Assembly (NCBI GenBank): GCA_945862235.1
Contig: CAMAYU010000052.1
Location: 1 to 33,190 of the forward strand
DNA: 33,190 nt
Source: Schlesneria paludicola DSM 18645
GTDB lineage: Bacteria; Planctomycetota; Planctomycetia; Planctomycetales; Planctomycetaceae
Reading direction: 5' to 3'
Positions 15,976-23,270 of the stretch are shown piece after piece. Positions within the stretch are counted from its first letter, which is position 1; each line of letters begins with the position of its first letter. The position numbers and the translations under genes are program-made. A model generated the notes under the pieces. It was not told the DNA's origin and searched no databases. It saw only the letters and a program-made list of their open reading frames with translations.

Positions 15976-16039
15976 GAACACTGATCGTCACTGATCTGCG
16001 CTCATCACAATCAGTGAAGATCAGCGGAGATCCGTGTTC
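15976..16039. repeat. Imperfect palindrome before the UbiB-like gene
   Basis: Arms of about 30 bases: GAACACTGATCGTCACTGAT from 15976 and the inverse GATCAGCGGAGATCCGTGTTC ending at 16039. They contain short repeated CACTGATC/GATCAG units. It lies 26 bases upstream of the UbiB-like gene and 63 bases past the end of the methyltransferase gene. Confidence 0.65.
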
Positions 16040-16101
16040 CCGTTTTTTGATTTCACTCGACACATCATGACCGTGACAAGCGTTTGTCTTGCGAATGAGA
16101 T

Positions 16102-17319
16102 TTACCCACGTGGTTGGCGGCGTCCCAAGATCGCGCGGGCTTTGCCGTCGCAGCGAGCAAAGATCAAAACGCCCGGTTGATCGCCGGGGAGTGGCAAGCG
16201 GCGGCGGACTGTGTCCGCTTGGATCGGGATGTGGCGGCATTTGATTTCGATTTGGCCGAAGTCCGACTTGCGGAGCCAATTGCGGTAGTCGCGTTCGTTG
16301 TTCGGAAGATCGGCAAGAACTTCAAACGGCGTGACGAAGGCCGAGTCCACCAGCGAGTCACTCGTCAGATATTCCTCGGCACCGTCGAGCCGTTTCAAGC
16401 CGTGACGATGCGCGACGAGATCGACCAAGCCGGATCGGACGACAGCCGGATCGGGATCGTAGATGTAGCGACCAAGCGGCGCGAGCGGGACCGAAACTTC
16501 CAACGGATGACCGGCGATGGTCTCACCCGACGGCAATGCCGTCGCGCGGTAAGGGGCTGTCCCGGCGAGTCCTCCAAACCAGATCGTCGCCTCTTTGCAT
16601 TCGCCATCGAGACTGATGAGTTCGATCTCGACCGCTTCAAACTTGCCACCGAAGTTGCTCGCCGGCCCGACTTTGATCGCCCCTCCTCGGCAGTGATCCA
16701 TCAGTCCGTGCAGGAAGGGCAGGCCCGGTTCATAGTCCTCAACGCGCGAGACGCGTCCGCCTGCTCCCGGTCTCCGATCAGGGTCGATGTGAATCAGGTC
16801 GGTCGCGCCGATCTGCTCGATCACGCTGGTCACATCGACATCGAGCGTCTTCAAGCGCGCGGCCACTCCATACGCCTCGGCATTCCATTCCGCCCGCAAG
16901 CACGTCGTAGTGTTCAGATCGACTGCCGTGACATCGCATCGTTCGGCCAACGCGATGGCATCGCCGCCAATCCCACAGCACAAGTCCCAAACCGGCCCCT
17001 CGAAACGTTGTGCCTTGTGCCGCGCGATGGCCTCCGACGTGGACTGTTCGAGTCCTTTGCGGTCGAACCACATCGCGGCGGCTCGCGAGAACTTGCCCCT
17101 CGCCTTAAGACGCAACTCATGCAACGACAGCGCGGCACGTACGAGGTCGTTCGGGTAGAGCTTGCGAAGACGCGCTTGCAGCCCCAAACCCGAGTCCGTC
17201 TCGGTCGAGATCATTTCCAAGATCGGCGGTGACTCGCGCAGCAAGCGCATCACGCGGCGTTCGTCTGCGGGGGAAGAGAGCGTCTCGGTGGAGACGGCTT
17301 CGGTCGGTGTTCTCGACAT
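16102..17319 (-). CDS. THUMP-like domain class I methyltransferase
   Basis: A 405-residue cytoplasmic protein. The Rossmann methyltransferase core has motif I VWDLCCGIGGDAIALAERC (about residues 109-127), motif II VTAVDLNT, and the motif IV-like IHIDPDRRPGAGGR. The C-terminal part (DFGQIEIKCRHIPIQADTVR, LIFARCDGKARAILGRR) matches the THUMP-like domain found at the end of such proteins. The N-terminal helical region (LLRESPPILEMIS, LVRAALSLHELRLKARGKFS) is also typical. Family members are predicted S-adenosylmethionine-dependent methyltransferases, probably acting on RNA; the substrate is unproven. The ATG at 17319 has AGGA four bases upstream. It lies six bases after the stop of the small membrane gene, so the two are likely co-transcribed. 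Confidence 0.87.
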   Translation of the reverse strand: MSRTPTEAVSTETLSSPADERRVMRLLRESPPILEMISTETDSGLGLQARLRKLYPNDLVRAALSLHELRLKARGKFSRAAAMWFDRKGLEQSTSEAIARHKAQRFEGPVWDLCCGIGGDAIALAERCDVTAVDLNTTTCLRAEWNAEAYGVAARLKTLDVDVTSVIEQIGATDLIHIDPDRRPGAGGRVSRVEDYEPGLPFLHGLMDHCRGGAIKVGPASNFGGKFEAVEIELISLDGECKEATIWFGGLAGTAPYRATALPSGETIAGHPLEVSVPLAPLGRYIYDPDPAVVRSGLVDLVAHRHGLKRLDGAEEYLTSDSLVDSAFVTPFEVLADLPNNERDYRNWLRKSDFGQIEIKCRHIPIQADTVRRRLPLPGDQPGVLIFARCDGKARAILGRRQPRG

Positions 17320-17325
17320 GCGTTC

Positions 17326-17586
17326 CTAGCGGTTGCACCAGTTGATGTAGCTGTTGACCAGCCAACTGAACCAGTCGATGTGATCGCACAGCCACAGTAG
17401 CGGCGCGTAAAACTTGGCGATCCAGACCGGTCCCTGAACGTAGACGGCCTGAAACCAGAACCAGAACATCGGTCCAATGGTGACGAACGCGATGACAAAG
17501 TACGCGCACAAATAGATCACCACCCGCAACGCCAACTGGCGAAGGTAGGTCTTGATCCGAATCGAAAGCGGCACGGGCTGGTCCAT
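17326..17586 (-). CDS. Small two-helix membrane protein, hypothetical
   Basis: An 86-residue protein from the ATG at 17586 (MDQPVPLSIRIKTYLRQLAL). A basic N-terminus is followed by a helix (VVIYLCAYFVIAFVTIGPMF), an aromatic-rich stretch (WFWFQAVYVQGPVWIAKFYA) and a second hydrophobic segment (PLLWLCDHIDWFSWLVNSYI). The frame is open 21 codons further upstream to 17649, but the internal ATG gives the more natural start. Six bases separate its stop from the methyltransferase start, so it is probably the first gene of a two-gene operon. I recall similar short proteins in other planctomycetes, with no known function. Confidence 0.7.
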   Translation of the reverse strand: MDQPVPLSIRIKTYLRQLALRVVIYLCAYFVIAFVTIGPMFWFWFQAVYVQGPVWIAKFYAPLLWLCDHIDWFSWLVNSYINWCNR

Positions 17587-17638
17587 GTGCGGGAGGATAC
17601 CGCGGTGCGAGACGACTCGAAATCGAGTCAGTAAAAAC

Positions 17639-17798
17639 AACAGGTCCAACGCCTTTTTGAATTTGGGAGATCGGGTGCCACGGTCACCGAGCTTCGACGT
17701 GGCCGTGAGAATGAGAAACAGCCTTCACGTTCTCGCACGGCCACGTCGAAACTCCGTCACCGTGGTACTCGCAATTGACAAAGGCGCTGACCCTGTGA
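17639..17798. repeat. Long palindromic element, copy 2 (MITE-like)
   Basis: The inner arms at 17674-17707 (GGTGCCACGGTCACCGAGCT) and 17736-17768 are inverted with few mismatches. The loop carries AGAATGAGAAACAGCCTTC, the reverse of the loop in the copy at 14115-14270. The outer flanks, CCTTTTTGAATTTGGGAGAT and ATTGACAAAGGCGCTGACCC, also match that copy. It sits between the divergent membrane-protein and histidine-kinase genes. Confidence 0.88.
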
Positions 17799-17896
17799 AA
17801 ACAACGGGGAAGGCGTTCGGTGCGAGGCTGTGCCGCCCGATCTATACTCCGCCGCCCTCAACTGCCCCCGATTCGATCCCTGTGAGTCCACCGCCG

Positions 17897-19246
17897 ATGA
17901 CTTCGTTGCCGCTTGAGCCGACACAAGACTTCAACTGGGACTTGGCCGCTCAGTCAATCACGCTGCGCATTCGGTGGTTCGGCATCTGCATCGGCTACGT
18001 CTTGGTGAATCTGATCGGCGGCGGCATCGAAGCGAACCGCGCGGTCCTGAACGCGATCCTGATGCTCGGCGCGATCTACGCGCTGCTCGACACGCTGTTC
18101 AGTGCGCGCGGGAAAGTCTTCTTATCCGAATGGCCGCTGTTCGTGTCGTTGATGGAAGCGACCTTCATCGGGCTGTTGTGTCACTTTGATCGCGGAGTCC
18201 TCAGCGCGTTTCGCTTCTACTACTTTTTGTCGCTCTTGGTCTGCGCGATCCGTTATGCACCGGCGATGACGTGGGCCACGTTCGTGTTTCACTCCGTCAG
18301 TTACGGCATGTTGGCTCTCAGTCGGCGGATTGCGGGGACGGATGAAGTGGCCGCGTTCATTTTGACTCCTGTGTTCATGGGCTGGGTGACGTGGGCCAGC
18401 ACCGAACTGGCGGGGTTGTTGAAGTGGGCCGGTTTGCGGCTGAGGCACCTCAACGTGGCACTGCAAGACAACCAGAGCCTGCTCGAACATCGCATCGAAG
18501 ATCGGACGAAGCAGCTTCAAGAGTCTCAGGCGATGCTGGTCCAGCAGGAGAAGCAGGCGGCGTTCGGATTGCTCGCAGCGGGGATCGCGCATGAAGTGGG
18601 TAACCCGCTCGCGTCGATCAGTTCGCTGGTACAACTGCTCAACCGCCGCAACATCGACGATGAGACTCGCAGCAAACTCCTGCTCGTGGACGATCAGCTT
18701 CGCCGGATTCAACGAACGCTGCGTGAGCTGGTCGATTTCAGCAGGCCCGTCATCTACGAACGATCTCGCTGCGACATTCACTCGGTCCTTGATGTCGCGC
18801 TGAATATCGCCAAGTACTACAAGCGGAAGAAGGGGAAACAGATTGTCACAGCCTACGCGCCCGACGTGCCGTTCCTGATGATCGTCCGCGACCAACTGGT
18901 CCAAGTCTTTCTGAACCTGATCCTCAATGCGATGGACGCGACGGAAGAGGGGGGAACGATTGAGATCAAGACCACCTGCGAAGCCGGTCTGTTGCGGATC
19001 GACGTGCGCGACGACGGCCACGGAATCGCGGTGGAATCGCGCGAACGGATCTTCCAACCGTACTTCACGACCAAGGAAACTGGCACCGGATTGGGGCTAT
19101 TCGTCTGCCGCAGCATCATGGAACAAAACGGCGGGCGCATTGAGCTGACAGACACGACCTCGTGCGGAACGACGTTCACCGTCTGGCTTCCCACGACGGA
19201 CGAAGCAAACCAGAGTCCGCCGCGCGTCGCAGACTCCACGTCATGA
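17897..19246 (+). CDS. Membrane sensor histidine kinase, NtrB-like
   Basis: A 449-residue kinase. Residues 20-175 hold about five hydrophobic helices without a large periplasmic loop (for example IRWFGICIGYVLVNLIGGGI and YYFLSLLVCAIRYAPAMTW). A coiled coil follows (LLEHRIEDRTKQLQESQAML), then the phosphoacceptor H232 in AAGIAHEVGNPLASISSLVQ, and the ATPase domain with N-box LVQVFLNLILNAMDATEEGG, G1 DDGHGIA, F-box IFQPYFTTK, and G2 GTGLGLFVC. The HEVGNPL/H-box type is that of NtrB-like kinases. It would phosphorylate the regulator encoded 120 bases downstream. The ATG at 17897 is chosen; GTG at 17882 is an alternative. Upstream reading to 17552 passes through the palindromic element and is not coding. 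Confidence 0.9.
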   Translation: MTSLPLEPTQDFNWDLAAQSITLRIRWFGICIGYVLVNLIGGGIEANRAVLNAILMLGAIYALLDTLFSARGKVFLSEWPLFVSLMEATFIGLLCHFDRGVLSAFRFYYFLSLLVCAIRYAPAMTWATFVFHSVSYGMLALSRRIAGTDEVAAFILTPVFMGWVTWASTELAGLLKWAGLRLRHLNVALQDNQSLLEHRIEDRTKQLQESQAMLVQQEKQAAFGLLAAGIAHEVGNPLASISSLVQLLNRRNIDDETRSKLLLVDDQLRRIQRTLRELVDFSRPVIYERSRCDIHSVLDVALNIAKYYKRKKGKQIVTAYAPDVPFLMIVRDQLVQVFLNLILNAMDATEEGGTIEIKTTCEAGLLRIDVRDDGHGIAVESRERIFQPYFTTKETGTGLGLFVCRSIMEQNGGRIELTDTTSCGTTFTVWLPTTDEANQSPPRVADSTS

Positions 19247-19261
19247 CGATAAAACGGTGAC

Positions 19262-19293
19262 GCCAACACCAACCCGAAGCGCGAGCAAGGACA
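19262..19293. repeat. Half copy of the ACCCGAAGCG palindrome
   Basis: CCAACACCAACCCGAAGCGC, followed by GAGCAAGGAC, matches the left arm of the palindromes at 5661 and 21764. No matching right arm follows, so this is a solo or decayed arm. It lies between the kinase gene and its regulator gene. Confidence 0.75.
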
Positions 19294-19366
19294 AATGTTC
19301 TACGGTGCCCGGCCCCAACGTGTTTCTCCCCACGCTCTCCCCCTCAATTTGAGGCCACTTCTTCTC

Positions 19367-20713
19367 ATGCCACGCTCTGTATTGATTGTTGAAGACGAAG
19401 CCATCATTCGCACGTCCCTGCGAGAATTCTTGAGCGACGAGGGCTATCAAGTTGCCGATGCCGGGACTGTCGCGGCCGCACTGACCTTGGCGAGGCAACG
19501 CGACTTTCAAGTGGCCATCTGCGATGTGCAGCTTCCCGACGGAGACGGCTTGATGCTTCTCAGGCGGTTGCAGCAGCTCAACCCGAGCATCTCGGGACTA
19601 ATCATCACGGCCTACGCGACGGTCGAGAACGCCGTCGAAGCGTTCAAGTCCGGCGCGTTCGACTATCTCGTCAAGCCGGTGATCTTCGATGACTTGGCCA
19701 ACAAGCTGAACCGGTTGTTTCAGTACCGCGAACTGTCTCTCGAAAATCAGGCCCTGCGTCGCGAATTGGCTCGACACTTTGAAGGCGACGAAATCGTGGG
19801 GTCGAGCCGAGCGATCATCGCCGTGCAGCAAGCCCTACGCCGGGCGGCCGTCACCAACTCGAACGTGCTGCTGGCGGGAGAATCGGGCACGGGGAAGGAA
19901 CTTTTTGCACGCACCCTCCATAAGTGGGGGCCGAAACAAAATGAGCAATTCGTCGCCGTGAACTGTGCCACTCAACCGACAGAATTACTCGAAGGCCAAC
20001 TTTTCGGAGCTAAAGCGGGAACGGTGCCGGGAACGAAAGGAGAGTTGACCGCAATCCTGAGTCAGGCCACCACCGGCACGGTCTATCTGGATGAAGTCGC
20101 GCTGTTGCCGCTCTCCACACAGGACAAGCTGTTGCGCGCGATCGAGTTCCAAGAGTTCACTCCACTCGGTTCGTCCGAACCCCGTCGAACTCACGCTCGC
20201 ATCGTGGCGGCGACGACGCGTGATCTGGTGAAAGAAGTCGCCGAAGGCCGCTTTCAGGAAGACCTCTTCTATCGGCTCGATGGCGTGAAGATTCGCATTC
20301 CCGCGTTGCGCGACCGCTTGGATGACGTGCCCGAGCTGGTCGAGTTCTTTGTCAGCAAACACAGTCGTGCGATGGGGCAAAAGGCGACGGGAGCGACCAG
20401 TGAAACGATTCGACTGTTGATGTCGAACCCGTGGAAGGGAAATGTCCGGCAACTCGACAACGCCCTCGAACGTGCGGTCATGATGTGCGACGGAACGCAG
20501 ATTCGGCCCGATGATCTTCCCCCCGACCTCCGCGGCGACGAACAGCCACTCCCCGACACCGATGACCTTCGCTCCGCACTGCGTCACTACGAACGACTCC
20601 ACATTTTGCGTGTGCTGCGGCAGTGGCCGGAAAAACGTGAAGCCGCCAAACGACTGAAGCTCGGCCTGTCGAGCCTCTACCGCAAGATCGAAGAACTGGG
20701 CATCGACCTTTAG
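19367..20713 (+). CDS. NtrC-like response regulator lacking the GAFTGA motif
   Basis: A 448-residue protein. The receiver domain (1-118) has the acidic pocket VEDE, phosphoacceptor D53 in AICDVQLPDGDG, T81 and K103 (LVKP). The AAA+ domain (about 143-370) has Walker A GESGTGKE (171-178), Walker B VYLDEV (239-244), and an arginine-finger region FQEDLFYRL. The Fis-type helix-turn-helix is at the C-terminus (REAAKRLKLGLSSLYRKIEE). Where sigma-54 activators carry GAFTGA, this protein reads GTVPGT (218-223) in FGAKAGTVPGTKGELTAI, so contact with sigma-54 is doubtful. The start at 19367 places the receiver domain at the N-terminus; the frame is open to 19295 without support. It is likely paired with the kinase at 17897. 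Confidence 0.9.
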   Translation: MPRSVLIVEDEAIIRTSLREFLSDEGYQVADAGTVAAALTLARQRDFQVAICDVQLPDGDGLMLLRRLQQLNPSISGLIITAYATVENAVEAFKSGAFDYLVKPVIFDDLANKLNRLFQYRELSLENQALRRELARHFEGDEIVGSSRAIIAVQQALRRAAVTNSNVLLAGESGTGKELFARTLHKWGPKQNEQFVAVNCATQPTELLEGQLFGAKAGTVPGTKGELTAILSQATTGTVYLDEVALLPLSTQDKLLRAIEFQEFTPLGSSEPRRTHARIVAATTRDLVKEVAEGRFQEDLFYRLDGVKIRIPALRDRLDDVPELVEFFVSKHSRAMGQKATGATSETIRLLMSNPWKGNVRQLDNALERAVMMCDGTQIRPDDLPPDLRGDEQPLPDTDDLRSALRHYERLHILRVLRQWPEKREAAKRLKLGLSSLYRKIEELGIDL

Positions 20714-20744
20714 AATCTCTCGTTGCACCGCGCGGTCGTAGATG

Positions 20745-20839
20745 AGACTTCTGAGCAAGGTGGCGCCAGCCCCCTGTTTCTTGGGCGTCAGTCCGCTTGC
20801 AAAGAACCAGGGGGCTGACGCCACCCCGCTCAGAAAATG
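20745..20839. repeat. Palindromic repeat (copy B of the TCTGAGC...GCTCAGA family)
   Basis: The arms at 20750-20776 (TCTGAGCAAGGTGGCGCCAG) and 20808-20834 (inverse) have three mismatches in 27 bases. An outer GAGAC...GTCTC pair adds to the stem. It is homologous to the repeat at 1824-1917. The flank after it, ATGTCTCACTCATGG, is nearly repeated after the palindrome at 23107-23187. Confidence 0.88.
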
Positions 20840-20895
20840 TCTCACTCATGGCCGCGCTGTTAAGCAACGCACACCATTTCATTCCGAGGAACCTC

Positions 20896-21723
20896 ATGAC
20901 CGCATCCACTCCGCTCCGCATCCTTGTAATTGGTGCTCACCCCGATGACTGCGAGATCAAAGCCGGGGGCATCACCGCGCTGTATCGCGCGGCGGGGCAC
21001 AACGTGAAGTTTGTCAGCGTGACCAACGGCGAAGCAGGACATCAGTCGCGGCAGCCCGCCGAGTTGGCGGCGCTGAGACTGGCAGAGACGCAGGCCGTCG
21101 CGAAGCTGATGGGGATTGAGTACGAAGTCCTGAACAATCGCGATGGGAGGTTGCAGCCAACGGTGGAAGCCCGCTTCGAGTTGATCGCGCTCATCCGCCG
21201 TTACCGCCCCGATCTGATTCTGACTCACCGTCCCAACGACTATCACCCGGATCACCGCGCTACCTCGACGCTCGTCTGCGACGCCGCCTACATGGTGATC
21301 GTGCCACACATCGTTCCCGAAGTTCCCGCGCTGCGCGTCAACCCGGTCATCGCGTACCTCTCCGATCACTTTCAACGTCCGGCACCATTCGCACCGACAA
21401 TCGTGATCGATGTGGAACCGGTACTCGACAGCATCCTCGACCAGATGACCTGTCACAGTTGTCAGTTCTTCGAGTGGCTGCCGTACACGCTATGCCAGGA
21501 GAACGGGTTCCCGACCGATCCCGCCGCGCGGCGCGACTACCTCAGGCAATTCTATGCTGGCTTCAACGGCCCACTCGCCGATCGTTACCGCGACCTCGTG
21601 ATTCAAACCTACGGCGAGGAACGCGGTCGCAAGATCCGCTACATCGAAGCCTTCGAGCCGTGCGAGTACGGCTCACCACTGACAGCCGCCAATCAGAAGT
21701 CGCTCTTCCCGATGTTGCCTTGA
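20896..21723 (+). CDS. PIG-L/LmbE-family deacetylase
   Basis: A 275-residue zinc-dependent N-acetylglucosamine-type deacetylase. The zinc and base motif is at the N-terminus (RILVIGAHPDDCEIKAGGI), followed by VTNGEAGH and the second zinc histidine region LTHRPNDYHPDHRATSTLV. The family includes the BshB enzymes of bacillithiol synthesis and many sugar-conjugate deacetylases; the exact substrate cannot be read from the sequence. The start at 20896 has GAGGA at good spacing, whereas the frame is open to 20797 only through repeat sequence. No thiol-synthesis gene is adjacent. It follows the two-component regulator on the same strand, separated by the palindrome at 20745-20839, so co-regulation is unproven. 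Confidence 0.9.
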   Translation: MTASTPLRILVIGAHPDDCEIKAGGITALYRAAGHNVKFVSVTNGEAGHQSRQPAELAALRLAETQAVAKLMGIEYEVLNNRDGRLQPTVEARFELIALIRRYRPDLILTHRPNDYHPDHRATSTLVCDAAYMVIVPHIVPEVPALRVNPVIAYLSDHFQRPAPFAPTIVIDVEPVLDSILDQMTCHSCQFFEWLPYTLCQENGFPTDPAARRDYLRQFYAGFNGPLADRYRDLVIQTYGEERGRKIRYIEAFEPCEYGSPLTAANQKSLFPMLP

Positions 21724-21763
21724 ACCTAGCTCGTCGATTGCAGACGATCCGCATCGACGAACA

Positions 21764-21832
21764 CACACCAACCCGAAGTGTGAACAAGGACGAAGCCGGC
21801 CGACGCCCTCGTTCACACTTCGGGTTGGTGTG
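21764..21832. repeat. Palindromic repeat, ACCCGAAGTG family
   Basis: The arms at 21764-21789 (CACACCAACCCGAAGTGTGA) and 21807-21832 are inverted with one mismatch in 26 bases, with a 17-base loop. It is in the same family as 2706 and 5661. It lies between the PIG-L gene and the hypothetical gene at 21893. Confidence 0.9.
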
Positions 21833-21892
21833 ATACAGACGACTGTTTCCGCTCGCGTTCCCGGACTCGTTCATCAATCAGGATGCCTCAAC

Positions 21893-23056
21893 ATGGCACT
21901 GCGACTAACCGAATACGTGTTGGCGGGGGAACTCTTCAACACGAAACGGAACTCGGTTCACGGGTACATCTGGCTGCGCGATTGCGACCGACCAATCATG
22001 TTCCAACTGACGGGCAACTGCCTATCCGATCTGGCCGGACATCATCTGCGGTTTGAAGCCCGACCGAATCCCATGATCGAACAGGGGGCGCTGACCGAGG
22101 AAGAGATCGACGAACGCCGCATCGCGTGGATGCAGATCGGCGTGCCGGGCGAGATGACCGCCGCGAAGCAGGTCCGCGCCTTCGACTGCTCGATCGACGA
22201 GTTCCTGCGCCGCAGCAAACTCGACGAACAGCCACCGACGGAATGGAGACGGATGCTGTGCCTCGAGTGGTACGGCCAGAATGGCCGCGTCGTCATCGAA
22301 TTGGTCGATCCGCTGATTGAGATCGATCCCGATGAGAGTGGTCCGACAACGTTGGGGTTCTTTGCGTCCGAACAGACCGGCGGGAACGAAACCACTCTGA
22401 ACGAAGACGATTTGAACGAAGGCTTGGATCTGGAATTCTCGGACGATGTGCCGTGGCCTGAAGACGAAGCGAATGAATTCGACGACGACTCTGAGGACGG
22501 CGCGATCCTCGCATTCGAGCCAATGCCTGACGAGTCGGACGACGACCCTTACGGGCTCTTTCCCAAAGACCTCGAGGCCAGCCTCGAAACATCGTCTTCA
22601 GACCAGCCGTGGAGCGATGGCCCTGACCCCGAGACACTCGCGTTGTGGGAGAGATTGGACGCGCTCGAAGACCACTCTCAGGACGTGCCACTCTGCACGC
22701 TGTTTGATCCACCACTAAAGGTTCCGCCGCCGGAATCACTCAATGACGAACAGGTGGTTCAGGCGCTGAATTCCATTCTGATGGAACTGGCCCTGCACAA
22801 CGTCGCGCTGCACATGTGCGAACACTTCACTCCTCGGTCCGCCTACGAATTGCTCGTCAACGACATCTTGCGCAACGAAGAAACTCACCCCGAACTTCCA
22901 CATTCGGACATGACGCAGAATTTCGACACGTGCTCGTACTGCCCGGAGTGCGACGCCGAGTTCGAGCGTCGATATGCCGAACGCAAAGCTCAAAATGATT
23001 CCACCAACGGCGACACGCTAGGCGACTTTGACCCCGACGGGGATGTTCCGTTCTAA
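21893..23056 (+). CDS. Conserved hypothetical protein with acidic linker and CxxCxxC end
   Basis: A 387-residue soluble protein from the ATG at 21893 (MALRLTEYVLAGELFNTKRN). Residues 1-140 look like a folded beta-rich domain (SVHGYIWLRDCDRPIMFQLT, DLAGHHLRFEARPNPM). Residues about 145-265 are highly acidic and low in complexity (DDVPWPEDEANEFDDDSEDG), probably disordered. A helical C-terminal domain follows (VVQALNSILMELALHNVALH), then TCSYCPECDAEFERRY, a possible metal site with cysteines spaced CxxCxxC. I recall the N-terminal domain in other planctomycete hypothetical proteins, without a function. No catalytic motif, signal peptide or membrane helix is seen. The flanking palindromes isolate it from both neighbours. 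Confidence 0.75.
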   Translation: MALRLTEYVLAGELFNTKRNSVHGYIWLRDCDRPIMFQLTGNCLSDLAGHHLRFEARPNPMIEQGALTEEEIDERRIAWMQIGVPGEMTAAKQVRAFDCSIDEFLRRSKLDEQPPTEWRRMLCLEWYGQNGRVVIELVDPLIEIDPDESGPTTLGFFASEQTGGNETTLNEDDLNEGLDLEFSDDVPWPEDEANEFDDDSEDGAILAFEPMPDESDDDPYGLFPKDLEASLETSSSDQPWSDGPDPETLALWERLDALEDHSQDVPLCTLFDPPLKVPPPESLNDEQVVQALNSILMELALHNVALHMCEHFTPRSAYELLVNDILRNEETHPELPHSDMTQNFDTCSYCPECDAEFERRYAERKAQNDSTNGDTLGDFDPDGDVPF

Positions 23057-23106
23057 CCCCCCGAACCAAGCGATACCTCACGCGGCGGAGTATGAGACGT
23101 TTGCAA

Positions 23107-23187
23107 GTTTAACCGCGACCCTCTGGGGAGCGCGTTGCTCGGCCGACTCGTAACTCCAGCGCGCTCCCCAGAGGGTCGCGGTTAAAC
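23107..23187. repeat. Perfect 28-base palindrome
   Basis: The arms at 23107-23134 (GTTTAACCGCGACCCTCTGG...) and 23160-23187 are exact inverted copies over 28 bases, with a 25-base loop. The flanks ATGAGAC on the left and ATCTCACTCATGG on the right resemble those of the otherwise different palindrome at 20745-20839. Confidence 0.93.
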
Positions 23188-23270
23188 ATCTCACTCATGG
23201 ACTGCGTGAGAGATTGCGCCGCCCCACTCGCCATGCTTCGGACTCGTCCTCTCACTTTGCGGAACCCGTT

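Noticed and set aside
16114..17232. A 372-residue open frame on the plus strand
   Set aside because: It mirrors the methyltransferase gene, which has clear SAM-binding and THUMP-like motifs; long shadow frames are common in GC-rich sequence.
17552..17896. N-terminal extension of the histidine kinase
   Set aside because: The frame is open, but it runs through the palindromic element at 17639-17798; the first hydrophobic helix and a natural start come after 17897.
20797..20895. N-terminal extension of the PIG-L protein
   Set aside because: The extension reads through the palindrome at 20745-20839, while the ATG at 20896 has a good Shine-Dalgarno just before the family motif.
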